A stretch of DNA of 64,000 nt from Gemmiger sp. An120. Its GTDB lineage: Bacteria; Bacillota; Clostridia; Oscillospirales; Ruminococcaceae. The stretch is from assembly GCF_002160955.1 (NCBI RefSeq), contig NZ_NFLN01000012.1:1-64000 (forward strand). The letters are read 5' to 3'. Both the position numbers and the translations under genes were made by a program. Shown one piece after another: positions 49,943 to 58,075 of this stretch (position 1 is its first letter; the number at the start of each line of letters is the position of its first letter). Below the pieces are notes generated by a model. That model worked only from the letters and a program-made list of their open reading frames with translations, ran no database searches and was not told the origin of the DNA.

Positions 49943-49976
49943 AAAAACGCCTGTCCGGCCGGACAGGCGTTTTTTG
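49943..49976. terminator. bidirectional terminator at end of pilus operon
   Basis: AAAAACGCCTGTCC pairs perfectly with GGACAGGCGTTTTT with a two-base loop, and T-rich sequence follows on both strands. It ends the tad operon and the convergent DUF2798 gene. Confidence 0.92.
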
Positions 49977-49987
49977 TATGGAGTTTT

Positions 49988-50470
49988 TCAGGCCAGAACC
50001 TTGCCTTCCGGGAAGGCGCTGCGGAACACCCGGCGCACCACCGGCCCGGCCAGGATCAGCTGCAGCGGCAGCGCCATGAGGAAGTTTCGGGGAATGTTGA
50101 TCAGCCAGTTCATGGGTACAGCGGCCCAGTTGCCGGTGTGGAACGCCCCCTCGCAGGCCCCGTACAGGGACATCACCAGCACCATCTGCACCACCATCCC
50201 CACCGAGATGCACAGCACCTTTTTCAGGGCGCTGTCCCGGGGTTTGACCAGCCAGCGGAACGCCACATACTTGGCCACCTTGGAGGCCACAAACCAGTCG
50301 CAGCACATGGCAAACACATACGCAAGGGGGAAACCCAGCCAGCCCGCGGCCACCGCATCCAGGCCAAAGCCCCCCTGCTGCAGCGACACATTGTAAATGC
50401 TCATCCAGAGCACCATCACAAAGCACATCATCACGGTACAGATCAGGCTCTCTCTTATTCTGCGGTATAG
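49988..50470 (-). CDS. DUF2798 domain-containing membrane protein
   Basis: A membrane protein with two DUF2798-type repeats of two helices each: VMMCFVMVLWMSIYNVSL with GFPLAYVFAMCCDWFVASKVAKYVAF, and GMVVQMVLVMSLYGACEGAF with NIPRNFLMALPLQLILAGPVVRRVF. Function of the family is unknown. The start is unresolved: GGAGAG near 50480 has no in-frame ATG/GTG/TTG at proper spacing, the first in-frame GTG is at 50434, and starts further up (50593) lie beyond a predicted -10 box. The family N-terminus should correspond to LYRRIRESLI at 50470, so a start-codon mutation or small frameshift is possible. Confidence 0.65.
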   Translation of the reverse strand, partial: LYRRIRESLICTVMMCFVMVLWMSIYNVSLQQGGFGLDAVAAGWLGFPLAYVFAMCCDWFVASKVAKYVAFRWLVKPRDSALKKVLCISVGMVVQMVLVMSLYGACEGAFHTGNWAAVPMNWLINIPRNFLMALPLQLILAGPVVRRVFRSAFPEGKVLA

Positions 50471-50683
50471 ACAATTCTCTCCTTTTCTGTGCAGGGCCCG
50501 TCCCGGCCCGGTGCGTATGCCAGTATAGCACAGAAACGACACGCTTCGTAATTGTGCGTTATTCTGAACTTTTTCTCCTATAAAGCCGCGCATTTTCCCC
50601 AAAACGACAGCCCGGGCGCACACCGAATGCGCCCGGGCTGTTACATGGAAGATTGTTTCTTTTTTATCATCCGGCAGGCCGGG

Positions 50684-53275
50684 TTATTCCCCCCGCCGGG
50701 CACGCAGCACCAGCACCGCGGCCAGCACCAGCAGCGCCGCCGCGCCGCCTGCCAGCAGCCATACCGGGCCCATGCCGGAACCGCTCTCCGGGCCGCTCTG
50801 GGCCGGGGCTTCGGCGGTGGGGGCGGGGGCCGGCTCGTTCACCGTCAGGGCCGCCTGGCCCTCCACGCTGGTGTAGCGGCGGCTGTCCGCCGGCACAAAC
50901 ACCACCGGATAGCTGCCGCCCGCCTGGGGCCGTGTATCCGGCTCTTTCCAGACGAACCGGCCGGGCACGTCGGCCTTGCCGCCGTTCAGGGAAGCCTGGC
51001 TCAGCGCCTGTCCCCGCACCAGCGAAGCGGCGGGCCAGCTGGTCACGGTAACGGTCTTGGGGATGGGGTCCACCTGCTCCAGCGCGGCCTTGCCGGCGGT
51101 AAACAGGGCGGCGGGCAGGCCGGTGCTGTCGGCCGCTTCGATCTCATCCAGCGCGCTCTGCTTTTTCTGGGCCAGCAGCGCCGCGTTTTCCGGGGTGTAC
51201 TGCCAGCCAGTCAGTTCGTTGTACACCGCGTTCAGCTGCTGCACTGCCTCCGCCTTTTCCCGGGCCAGCGCCGCGCGGGTGGTCAGCGCCTGGGCGGCGT
51301 CCGGGTCGCAGTAGAACCGGACACCGGCATCCAGGCCGGTCAGCTGCTGTTCCAGGCTGTTCAGCGCGGCCGCATCGGCGGATTTGATCTCCGCCATCGG
51401 CTTGCCGCACCAGTCCGCCGCGCCGTTCATCCAGGCCAGGGCCTGCTGCATTTCGTCCAGCCGGTCCAGCCGGTCGGCCACCAGAGCGCGGGCAGCCGCC
51501 GCGGCGGCGCTCTTGTCCTGCGGATTGGTCAGGCCGGTCTTGTCCTCCAGGGCGCTTGCTTCCGCCCCGTTCACCGCAGCGGTGGCCTGGGCGGCAGATT
51601 CGGTGCGCTGGGCCAGCGGCACAAAGCTGTCCAGCCGGGCCAGAATCGCGCTGTGTTCCTTTTCCCAGGCGTCGGCTGTCTGCCGGGCCCGGTCGGTGCG
51701 GGTGGGCACGTCCGCCATAGCCAGCGCGGCGGTGTTCAGCGCCTGCTGCATGGTCTCCTGCACACTGCCCGCCCCTTCGATCGCGCTGCGGGCGGTGTCC
51801 GCCGCCCCGGTCAGGGCCGCCCAGTCCTCGGTATAGTAGTCCGCCTCGGTATACCGGGCCTGCAGCGCGGCCACCTGCTCCTTGTAGCCCTGCTGGATCT
51901 CCGCGTTGGACATCCACACCGCGTACAGGGTCACGGTGCCGTTCGGGTCGGCGGTCAGGTTCTTCACCGGCTGCCCGGCAAAGAACTCCGGCTGCTTGGC
52001 CTGCGGGTCCCGGGCCCAGCCCAGGAACACCCCTTCGCTGTTGGAAAAGCCGTTTTCCGCCAGATTTGCCGGCGTATCGTACACCGCGGCGGTGGCCTGG
52101 GTATCGCCGCTGCCGCCGTTGCCGTTGTACTGAATGGTATAGGCGTTGGCCTTCCACTGGGCGTACAGGTACACCGCATCCCGGCTGCCGTTCCCGCCCG
52201 CCAGGTTGCGCACCGTCTGGCCGTTGGTGTAGCTGGCGCCGCCGATGCCGTCGGCGTAGGTGTGCCAGGTGTCAAAGGTGTAGCCGGTACGGCTGAAGGC
52301 GTTGGGGGTCAGGGCAAACTCCTGGTCATAGACCACCGCCTGATCGGCCATGCTGCCCGTGCCGCCGTTGGCCCGGTAGTACACGGTATAGGGGTTGGGC
52401 ACCCACCGGGCATAGACGGTCTGGCCGGTGGCCATGATCACGTCTTTCTCGCCAATGGGTCGGGTGTAGCCCTGGTCGTAGTACCATTCGGTACGGTCGT
52501 AGCCGGTGCGGGGGTTCTGCTCAAGAAACACCTCCGCCTCCACCGGAAAGTCCGGGATATTGGGCAGGGTCAGGCGGTTCAGCGAGTTGTTGGCCGCCAC
52601 AAAGCCGTTGCCCTCCAGCACAGGGTTGTGGCTCATATCCAGCTCGGTCAGCCGGTTGTAGTCGATGTGCAAAAACCGCAGCTTTTTCAGCATCGAGGCG
52701 TCAAATTGGGTCAGCTGGTTGTCAAAGGTCTCAATAAACACCAGCTCCAGGTTGTGGCTCACGTCCAGCGCCGACAGGAAGTTGTGCCGGCAGTACAGCT
52801 GCTGCAGCTTCGGGTTGCCGGACAGGTCCAGCGTGGTCAGCTGGTTGCGCTCGCAGTTCAGGTCGATGAGTTCAGCGCAGCGGGTCACATCCAGCGACGT
52901 GAGGAAGTTGGTGGCGCAGTACAGATACCGCAGCCGGGTATTGGCCCGCATATCCAGCGTCATCAGCCGGTTGTTGCTCACATTCAGCGATTCCAGCGCG
53001 GTAAAATGCTCAATGCCGGTCAGATCGGCAATGTTCTGGCCGGACAGGTCCAGTTTGGTCACCGCCGCCAGTTCTTCGGCGGACAGGCTACCGTCCGCCC
53101 CCGCGCCGTTCAGGTTGGCAGGATTTGTCAGCCAGGCGCGGAAATTCGCGTCGGGGAAGTTCTGCGCGCTGATCTCCAGGTCTGCGCCTGCCGCCAGCAC
53201 GCCCGCCGGCAGCAGGGTCAGCGCCAGCAGCGCCGCCGCCAGCACCGCACAGAGGGTTTTGTACAGGTTTCTCAT
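50684..53275 (-). CDS. leucine-rich-repeat surface protein with InlB-type repeats
   Basis: An 863-residue exported protein. Signal peptide at residues 1-29. Six 21-residue leucine-rich repeats (e.g. LESLNVSNNRLMTLDM, LRYLYCATNFLTSLDV) span ~75-210. Three InlB B-repeat-like units follow to ~480, each ending in a W-rich strand (VYARWVP, YLYAQWKA, LYAVWMS). An alanine-rich helical FIVAR-like region covers ~480-730 and an Ig-like domain ~745-825. Then comes a Pro-rich tether, one membrane helix (PVWLLAGGAAALLVLAAVLVL) and the tail RARRGE. There is no LPxTG motif, so anchoring is probably by the helix. It is likely a surface binding protein. ATG 53275 follows GGAG. Confidence 0.82.
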   Translation of the reverse strand: MRNLYKTLCAVLAAALLALTLLPAGVLAAGADLEISAQNFPDANFRAWLTNPANLNGAGADGSLSAEELAAVTKLDLSGQNIADLTGIEHFTALESLNVSNNRLMTLDMRANTRLRYLYCATNFLTSLDVTRCAELIDLNCERNQLTTLDLSGNPKLQQLYCRHNFLSALDVSHNLELVFIETFDNQLTQFDASMLKKLRFLHIDYNRLTELDMSHNPVLEGNGFVAANNSLNRLTLPNIPDFPVEAEVFLEQNPRTGYDRTEWYYDQGYTRPIGEKDVIMATGQTVYARWVPNPYTVYYRANGGTGSMADQAVVYDQEFALTPNAFSRTGYTFDTWHTYADGIGGASYTNGQTVRNLAGGNGSRDAVYLYAQWKANAYTIQYNGNGGSGDTQATAAVYDTPANLAENGFSNSEGVFLGWARDPQAKQPEFFAGQPVKNLTADPNGTVTLYAVWMSNAEIQQGYKEQVAALQARYTEADYYTEDWAALTGAADTARSAIEGAGSVQETMQQALNTAALAMADVPTRTDRARQTADAWEKEHSAILARLDSFVPLAQRTESAAQATAAVNGAEASALEDKTGLTNPQDKSAAAAAARALVADRLDRLDEMQQALAWMNGAADWCGKPMAEIKSADAAALNSLEQQLTGLDAGVRFYCDPDAAQALTTRAALAREKAEAVQQLNAVYNELTGWQYTPENAALLAQKKQSALDEIEAADSTGLPAALFTAGKAALEQVDPIPKTVTVTSWPAASLVRGQALSQASLNGGKADVPGRFVWKEPDTRPQAGGSYPVVFVPADSRRYTSVEGQAALTVNEPAPAPTAEAPAQSGPESGSGMGPVWLLAGGAAALLVLAAVLVLRARRGE

Positions 53276-53307
53276 GGGTAGTTTCTCCTTTCCTTGCAGG
53301 GTCAATG

Positions 53308-53343
53308 ATGCAAAACAGCCCGGACGGATAGGCGCCCGGGCTG
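53308..53343 (-). terminator. leader hairpin upstream of LRR gene, possible attenuator
   Basis: On the minus strand CAGCCCGG pairs perfectly with CCGGGCTG (53343-53336 with 53323-53316) around a 12-nt loop, followed by TTTTG. It lies about 33 nt before the LRR start codon. A terminator-like hairpin in the 5' leader suggests attenuation; no known riboswitch is recognised. Confidence 0.45.
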
Positions 53344-53542
53344 CACAGGCGCACCGCAGTTTTTACGCGCCGCGACCGCCATTTATTGCAAAAGGTAAAA
53401 TTTTTCACATTTCTTTAATCTTGTACAATATTTTTAAACCTTGTCCATGGACTGTTCGCCCCTGATCCGCAAGTATGGTATACTGAAGAAAACCGACCGC
53501 CACACACCGGGGCCTTGGCCCCCCAACAAGGAGAAAACGGTT

Positions 53543-54289
53543 ATGAAACATCTGCTGGAAATCTGCGTGGACTCGCTGGAATCCGCCCTGGCTGCCCAGG
53601 AGGGCGGGGCCGACCGGCTGGAACTGTGCGGGCATCTGCTGATCGGCGGCACCACCCCGTCCCTGGGGCTGGTGCGGCAGGTACTGCGGCAGGTGCAGAT
53701 CCCGGTAAACGTGCTGATCCGGCCCCGGTTCGGGGATTTCTGTTTCACCCCCTCGGAAAAGGAGACCACCCTCTGGGAGATCGAACAGTGCCGGGCGCTG
53801 GGCGCCGGCGGGGTGGTGCTGGGGGCGCTGCTGCCGGACGGCAGCCTGGACGCCGATTTTCTGGCCCGGTGCATCGCCGCCTCCGGCGGGGGCCGCCATA
53901 CCCTGCACCGGGCGTTCGACGTCTGCCGGGACCCCTTTGAGGCGCTGGAACAGGCGGTGGAACTGGGCTTTGACACCATCCTGACCTCCGGCCAGCAGGC
54001 CCGGGCGGAGCAGGGCATCGACCTGCTGGCCCGCCTGACCGAGCAGGCCGCGGGGCGGATCGCCATTCTGGCGGGCAGCGGCGTGGGGCCGGATAACCTG
54101 GCGCGGCTGGCGGATGCCGGGGTGCGGCAGTTCCATTTTTCGGCCAAGCGCAGCGTGCCCGGCCCGATGGAGTTTCGGCGGGAGGGTGTGCCCATGGGGC
54201 TGCCGGTGGCGGACGAATACCGCCGCGAATACGCCGACCCGGATCTGGTACGCCGGGCCAAACAGGTCCTGAATTCCCTGCCGGACTGA
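53543..54289 (+). CDS. cutC: copper homeostasis protein CutC
   Basis: A 248-residue CutC-family TIM-barrel protein: LLEICVDSLESALAAQEGGADRLELCGHLLIGGTTPSLGLV, NVLIRPRFGDFCFT, GGVVLGALLPDGSLD, HRAFDVCRDPFEALEQAV, FDTILTSGQQARAEQGIDLL and GSGVGPDNLARL are all family blocks. Described as copper homeostasis, though its biochemical activity is unsettled. ATG 53543 was chosen for AAGGAG 9 nt upstream; a longer frame covers the promoter, with -10 TATACT at 53479-53484. Single-gene unit, divergent from the LRR gene. Confidence 0.92.
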   Translation: MKHLLEICVDSLESALAAQEGGADRLELCGHLLIGGTTPSLGLVRQVLRQVQIPVNVLIRPRFGDFCFTPSEKETTLWEIEQCRALGAGGVVLGALLPDGSLDADFLARCIAASGGGRHTLHRAFDVCRDPFEALEQAVELGFDTILTSGQQARAEQGIDLLARLTEQAAGRIAILAGSGVGPDNLARLADAGVRQFHFSAKRSVPGPMEFRREGVPMGLPVADEYRREYADPDLVRRAKQVLNSLPD

Positions 54290-54381
54290 CCTGCCGCTCA
54301 AATTCAACCGGCAAAGCAACCAAATCTATCACAGTGTTTTTGTGCATATACCCAGTATTGTCAAATCTTCTTCATAATTTG

Positions 54382-54410
54382 TTGACAATTCGTGCACATA
54401 TTGGTACCCT
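54382..54410 (+). promoter_or_regulatory. promoter of PTS operon
   Basis: TTGACA at 54382-54387, 17 bp, TACCCT at 54405-54410. It precedes the antiterminator target by about 15 bp. Confidence 0.7.
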
Positions 54411-54425
54411 TAAACTGTAAAAACT

Positions 54426-54453
54426 GGGTTGTTACTGTTCGGCAGGCAAGACC
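54426..54453 (+). promoter_or_regulatory. RAT antiterminator target (BglG/LicT type)
   Basis: GGGTTGTTACTGTTCGGCAG at 54426-54445 continuing GCAAGACC matches the ribonucleic antiterminator consensus of the BglG/LicT/SacY family (GGATTGTTACTG...GGCAGGCAAAACC). The last four bases also begin the terminator stem at 54450, so the two folds exclude each other. Confidence 0.9.
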
Positions 54454-54520
54454 ATGTTCAAAACTGGTTCCACGGGCCCACGCCTTTGGAATGGTTTTGA
54501 GTGTGGTCTTTTTCTTTTTC
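54450..54520 (+). terminator. RAT-controlled leader terminator
   Basis: A ~22-bp imperfect stem: GACC at 54450 pairs with GGTC at 54505-54508, and TTCAAAAC, GGTTCCA pair with partners at 54487-54500. It is followed by TTTTTCTTTTT. It stops transcription unless the antiterminator protein stabilises the overlapping RAT. Confidence 0.88.
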
Positions 54521-54541
54521 TGCCAGCGAGGTCGGGAGAGC

Positions 54542-55375
54542 ATGCAGGTCATAAAATGTATCAATAATAATGTGGTATCCTGCCGCGACGGCAAGGGCCA
54601 TGAGATGATCGCCATGGGGCGGGGGCTGGGCTTTGCGCTGCGGCCCGGGGATGAAGTGGACGAGGAAAAGGTGGAAAAGCTGTTCCGGATGCAGACGCCG
54701 GACGATGCCCGCCGCCTGACCGATCTGTTCTCTACCCTGCCGCCCCGGCAGATCGAGCTGTGCAGCCTGATCGTGGACCGGGCCACCCGGGACCTGGGGC
54801 GCAAGCTCAGCCCCAGCGTATACCTGACCCTGACCGATCACATCTGCTTTGCCATCGACCGGATGCGCAGCGGCACCACCTTCCAGAACACCCTGCTGGC
54901 GGAGGTGCGCACTTTTTACCCCCGGGAGTACACGGTGGGCAAATACGCGCTGGAGCTGCTGGCCCAGGAACTGGACGTGCATTTCCCCGATGACGAGGCC
55001 GCCAACATCGCGCTGCATCTGGTGAATGCCGAGTACGAAAACTCCATCAGCGACACCCTGCGGATCACCCAGACGCTGCACGACATCCTCTCCACCCTGA
55101 CAGGATGGCCCCGCCTGCATCTGGACACCGCCAGCGGTTTTTACGACGAGTTCACCGTGCACCTGAAATTTCTGGTGCTGCGGGCGTTTTCCGGCAACGG
55201 GCAGCCCCGGGGTGACGAGGGGTTTGTGGCGTCGGTGCGCCGGTGTTATCCGGACGAATTCCACTGCGCCCAGCAGATCATCGAGGGGCTGGAACGCCGC
55301 ACCGGCAATTCCCTGCCCGCGGAGGAACAGGCCTATCTGGCCGCCAGCCTGCACCGAACCTGCCGGCTGGTATAA
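54542..55375 (+). CDS. licT: BglG/LicT family transcription antiterminator
   Basis: A 277-residue antiterminator. The CAT RNA-binding domain is residues 1-55 (VIKCINNNVVSCRDGKGHEMIAMGRGLGF). PRD1 (~65-165) holds SVYLTLTDHICFAIDR with its conserved His, and LLAEVRTFYPREYTVGKYALELL, then FPDDEAANIALHLVNAE with the second His. PRD2 (~170-277) has HLKFLVLRAF in place of the usual HxxxxxxR motif, and EEQAYLAASLHR. It should bind the RAT 90 nt upstream when dephosphorylated by incoming sugar. First gene of the PTS operon. The ATG at 54542 follows GGGAGAGC. Confidence 0.9.
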   Translation: MQVIKCINNNVVSCRDGKGHEMIAMGRGLGFALRPGDEVDEEKVEKLFRMQTPDDARRLTDLFSTLPPRQIELCSLIVDRATRDLGRKLSPSVYLTLTDHICFAIDRMRSGTTFQNTLLAEVRTFYPREYTVGKYALELLAQELDVHFPDDEAANIALHLVNAEYENSISDTLRITQTLHDILSTLTGWPRLHLDTASGFYDEFTVHLKFLVLRAFSGNGQPRGDEGFVASVRRCYPDEFHCAQQIIEGLERRTGNSLPAEEQAYLAASLHRTCRLV

Positions 55376-55402
55376 GCACATGTGAGAGAAGCGGAGGAGA
55401 CC

Positions 55403-55897
55403 ATGGGTATTTTCGACAAGCTGTTTGCCAAGAAATCGAACGACATTACGCTGGGCGCGCCGGTAGCCGGCGAGGCCGTGGCGCTGAGCCAGGTGAGCGA
55501 CCCCACCTTTGGGGAGGAGATCCTGGGCAAGGGGGTGGCGATCCGCCCCGCCTCGAACCGGGTGGTGGCCCCTTGCGACGCCACCGTGGACCTGATGTTT
55601 GACACCGGCCACGCGGTAAGCCTGAAAGCCGACTGCGGCGCCGAGGTGCTGATCCATGTGGGGCTGGAGACGGTCTCCCTGGCGGGGCAGCACTTCACCA
55701 TCCACGCCAAGACCGGCGACCATGTGACCGCCGGCCAGCTGCTGATCGAGTTTGACCGGGAGGCGATCGCCGCGGCCGGGTTCGACCCCATCACCCCCAT
55801 TGTGATCTGCAACACCGCGGATTTTGCGTCGGTGACCGCCGCGGCCCAGGGCCCGGTGCAGGAGGGCGCCCCGGTGCTGACCCTGGTAAAACCGTAA
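55403..55897 (+). CDS. crr: PTS glucose-type EIIA component
   Basis: A 164-residue stand-alone EIIA of the glucose family. GAPVAGEAVALSQVSDPTFGEEILGKGVAIRP is the conserved start of the fold; FDTGHAVSL holds the supporting His and AEVLIHVGLETV the phosphorylated His, H85. FDPITPIVICN is the C-terminal block. It passes phosphate from HPr to the EIIB domain of the membrane permease encoded at the end of the operon. The ATG at 55403 follows GGAGGA. Confidence 0.92.
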   Translation: MGIFDKLFAKKSNDITLGAPVAGEAVALSQVSDPTFGEEILGKGVAIRPASNRVVAPCDATVDLMFDTGHAVSLKADCGAEVLIHVGLETVSLAGQHFTIHAKTGDHVTAGQLLIEFDREAIAAAGFDPITPIVICNTADFASVTAAAQGPVQEGAPVLTLVKP

Positions 55898-55909
55898 GGA
55901 GGGATCGCC

Positions 55910-57523
55910 ATGTACGAGGGTACCGGCAAACCGGTATTTGCGGGGGTGGCCATCGGGCCGGTGCAGCTGTACCGCCCCGCCCAGCGCCAGCTGCCCGCGA
56001 GCAGCGGCGATCCGGCGGCGGAGCAGGCGCTGTTTGACGCCGCCCGGGAAACCGCCCGCACGCAGCTGAGCGAACTGTACGAAAAGACCCTGCAGGAGAT
56101 CGGCGAAGAACAGGCCATGATCCTGGACGTGCAGATCATGATGCTGGACGACGAAGATTTTCTCACCGGCGTGCGGGAGCGCATCGCCGCCGGGGACAGC
56201 GCGGCCCGGGCTGCCCGGGACGCCGGGGAGGAGTTCAGCGCCGCCTTTGCCGCGCTGGACGACCCCTATATGCAGGCCCGGGCGGTGGACATCCGGGATA
56301 TGGCCGAGCGGGTGGTGACCATCCTGTGCGGCGGCGACGGCGGGATCCGGATAACCCGGCCCTGCATCCTGGTGGCCGAAGACCTGACCCCCAGCGAGAC
56401 GGTGCAGCTGCCCCGGGAGAAGATCCTGGCCTTTGTGACCCGCCAGGGTTCCGCCAACAGCCATATCGCGGTGCTGGCGCGGATCCTGAACATCCCGTCG
56501 CTGGTGCAGGCGTCCCTGGAACTGGACGGGGCGCTGGACGGCAAAACCATGATCGTGGACGGTTTCACCGGCCGCTATTATATCGACCCGGACGAGGCCA
56601 CCCTGGCCGCCATGACCGGCAAACGGGACGAAGCCGCCCAGGCCCGGCAGCAGCTGGAAGCCTACCGGGGGGTGCCCACCGTGTCCCGCAGCGGGCGGCG
56701 CATCCAGCTGCTGGCCAACATCGGCAGCCCGGAGGACGTGCCCGCCGTGCTGGAGGGGGACGCCGAGGGCGTGGGCCTGCTGCGCAGTGAATTCATGTAT
56801 CTGGGCCGGGACGCCCTGCCCACCGAGGAGGAGCTGTTTGAGGGCTACCGCCGGGTGGTGGAGCAGCTGGGCGGCCGCCCGCTGGTGATCCGCACGCTGG
56901 ACATCGGCGCGGACAAACAGGCGGACTACCTGGGCCTGGACAAGGAAGAAAACCCCGCCCTGGGCTACCGGGGCATCCGCATCTGCCTGACGCGGGAGGA
57001 CATCTTCCGCCCCCAGATGCGGGCGATCTACCGGGCCAGCGCCTTTGGGCCGGTAAGCGTGATGTTCCCCATGATCATCTCGGTGCAGGAGGTGCGCCGC
57101 ATCAAGGCGTTCTGTGCCCGCATCCGGGAGGAACTGGCCGCCGAGGGCGTGCCGGTGGGGCAGGTGGAGCTGGGCATCATGATCGAGACCCCGGCCGCCG
57201 CCGTGATCAGCGCCGACCTGGCCAAAGAGGTGCAGTTCTTCAGCGTGGGCACCAACGACCTGACCCAGTACACCCTGGCCATTGACCGGCAGAACGCCAG
57301 GCTGGACGAATTCTACGACCCCCATCATCCCGCGGTGCTGGCGCTGCTGCGCACCATCGTGGAGAACGCCCACGCGGCGGGCATCTGGGCGGGCATCTGC
57401 GGCGAACTGGGCGCGGACCCCACCCTGACCGAGACCTTCCTGCAGATGGGCTACGACGAACTGTCCGTTTCCCCCGGCCGCGTGCTGGAACTGAGAAAAA
57501 TCATCTGTGAAAGCGAGGTATAA
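55910..57523 (+). CDS. ptsI: PTS enzyme I
   Basis: A 537-residue phosphoenolpyruvate-protein phosphotransferase. The phospho-His is H185 in RQGSANSHIAVLARILNIP. The C-terminal PEP-binding barrel shows GVGLLRSEFMYLGRDALPTEEE, VIRTLDIGADKQADYL, NPALGYRGIRICL, GIMIETPAAAVISADLAKEVQFFSVGTNDLTQYTLAIDRQN and ICGELGADPTLTETFLQMGYDELSVSP. Full length is slightly below the usual ~570 but all motifs are intact. Lies between EIIA and HPr genes, with 12 and 3 bp gaps, so this general PTS protein is under antiterminator control. Confidence 0.95.
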   Translation: MYEGTGKPVFAGVAIGPVQLYRPAQRQLPASSGDPAAEQALFDAARETARTQLSELYEKTLQEIGEEQAMILDVQIMMLDDEDFLTGVRERIAAGDSAARAARDAGEEFSAAFAALDDPYMQARAVDIRDMAERVVTILCGGDGGIRITRPCILVAEDLTPSETVQLPREKILAFVTRQGSANSHIAVLARILNIPSLVQASLELDGALDGKTMIVDGFTGRYYIDPDEATLAAMTGKRDEAAQARQQLEAYRGVPTVSRSGRRIQLLANIGSPEDVPAVLEGDAEGVGLLRSEFMYLGRDALPTEEELFEGYRRVVEQLGGRPLVIRTLDIGADKQADYLGLDKEENPALGYRGIRICLTREDIFRPQMRAIYRASAFGPVSVMFPMIISVQEVRRIKAFCARIREELAAEGVPVGQVELGIMIETPAAAVISADLAKEVQFFSVGTNDLTQYTLAIDRQNARLDEFYDPHHPAVLALLRTIVENAHAAGIWAGICGELGADPTLTETFLQMGYDELSVSPGRVLELRKIICESEV

Positions 57524-57526
57524 CCC

Positions 57527-57787
57527 GTGAAAGAGATCCGATACACCATCACCGATCCGCTGGGGCTGCATGCCCGTCCCGCCGGGCTGCTGGTCAAGGA
57601 GGCCGCCTCCCATGCCTGCGCCGTGACCATCGCGGCAAACGGCGGCGCGGCCGTGGACGCCAAGCGCATCCTGGGCGTGATGAAGCTGGCCGCCAAGCAG
57701 GGCATGGAACTGACCCTGACCTTTGACGGCGCCGACGAGGGGGCCGCCGCCGCGTCCATGGAGGCGTTCCTCAAGGCAAACCTGTAA
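57527..57787 (+). CDS. ptsH: PTS phosphocarrier protein HPr
   Basis: An 86-residue HPr with catalytic H15 in GLHARPAG. The regulatory site usually read KS-I-M-G-V-M, whose Ser is phosphorylated by HPr kinase in Firmicutes, reads AKRILGVMKLAAKQG here, with Arg47 at the aligned position. It can therefore carry phosphate from EI but should not take part in P-Ser-HPr/CcpA repression. GTG start; the gene begins 3 bp after ptsI. Confidence 0.93.
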   Translation: MKEIRYTITDPLGLHARPAGLLVKEAASHACAVTIAANGGAAVDAKRILGVMKLAAKQGMELTLTFDGADEGAAAASMEAFLKANL

Positions 57788-58075
57788 TCGTGGCAAAAAA
57801 GGACGGCCGTGGGCCGGCCGTCCCAGACTGTCGAAAAAATCTTTTCGACAGTCTGAAACCCCGTTTTTTCTGCTTTGTTCGCAGAAAAAGCGGGAATATC
57901 ACAAGTGGGAGAGGGCCCTGATGGTCCTCTCCCACCCCCTCTCCCCTTTCGGTAAGAAAAGAGAGAGCCTTTTTCTACGAGCTGAGACGGCCGTGGGCCG
58001 GCCGTCCTTTGCTGATAGGCTGCGACCGGCGGCACACCGCCCCGGTCCAACAACCGTGTTAGGAGGACAATACTT
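57788..58075 (+). other. structured intercistronic region between ptsH and EIICB gene
   Basis: 288 bp without a gene but full of inverted repeats. GACGGCC/GGCCGTC hairpin (57801-57823); CAGACTGTCGAAAA/TTTTCGACAGTCTG (57824-57855); a weaker stem CCCG/CGGG with TTTTTCTGC/GCAGAAAAA (57859-57894); GTGGGAGAGG/CCTCTCCCAC (57905-57935); and an exact second copy of the first hairpin (57986-58007). The two 22-bp copies bracket 160 bp. It may be an inserted repeat element or a processing/attenuation leader. Confidence 0.75.

Noticed and set aside
54458-57796. A 1112-codon minus-strand open frame across the PTS genes
   Set aside because: It is antisense to licT, EIIA, ptsI and ptsH, which are clear families. 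Same GC-driven artefact.
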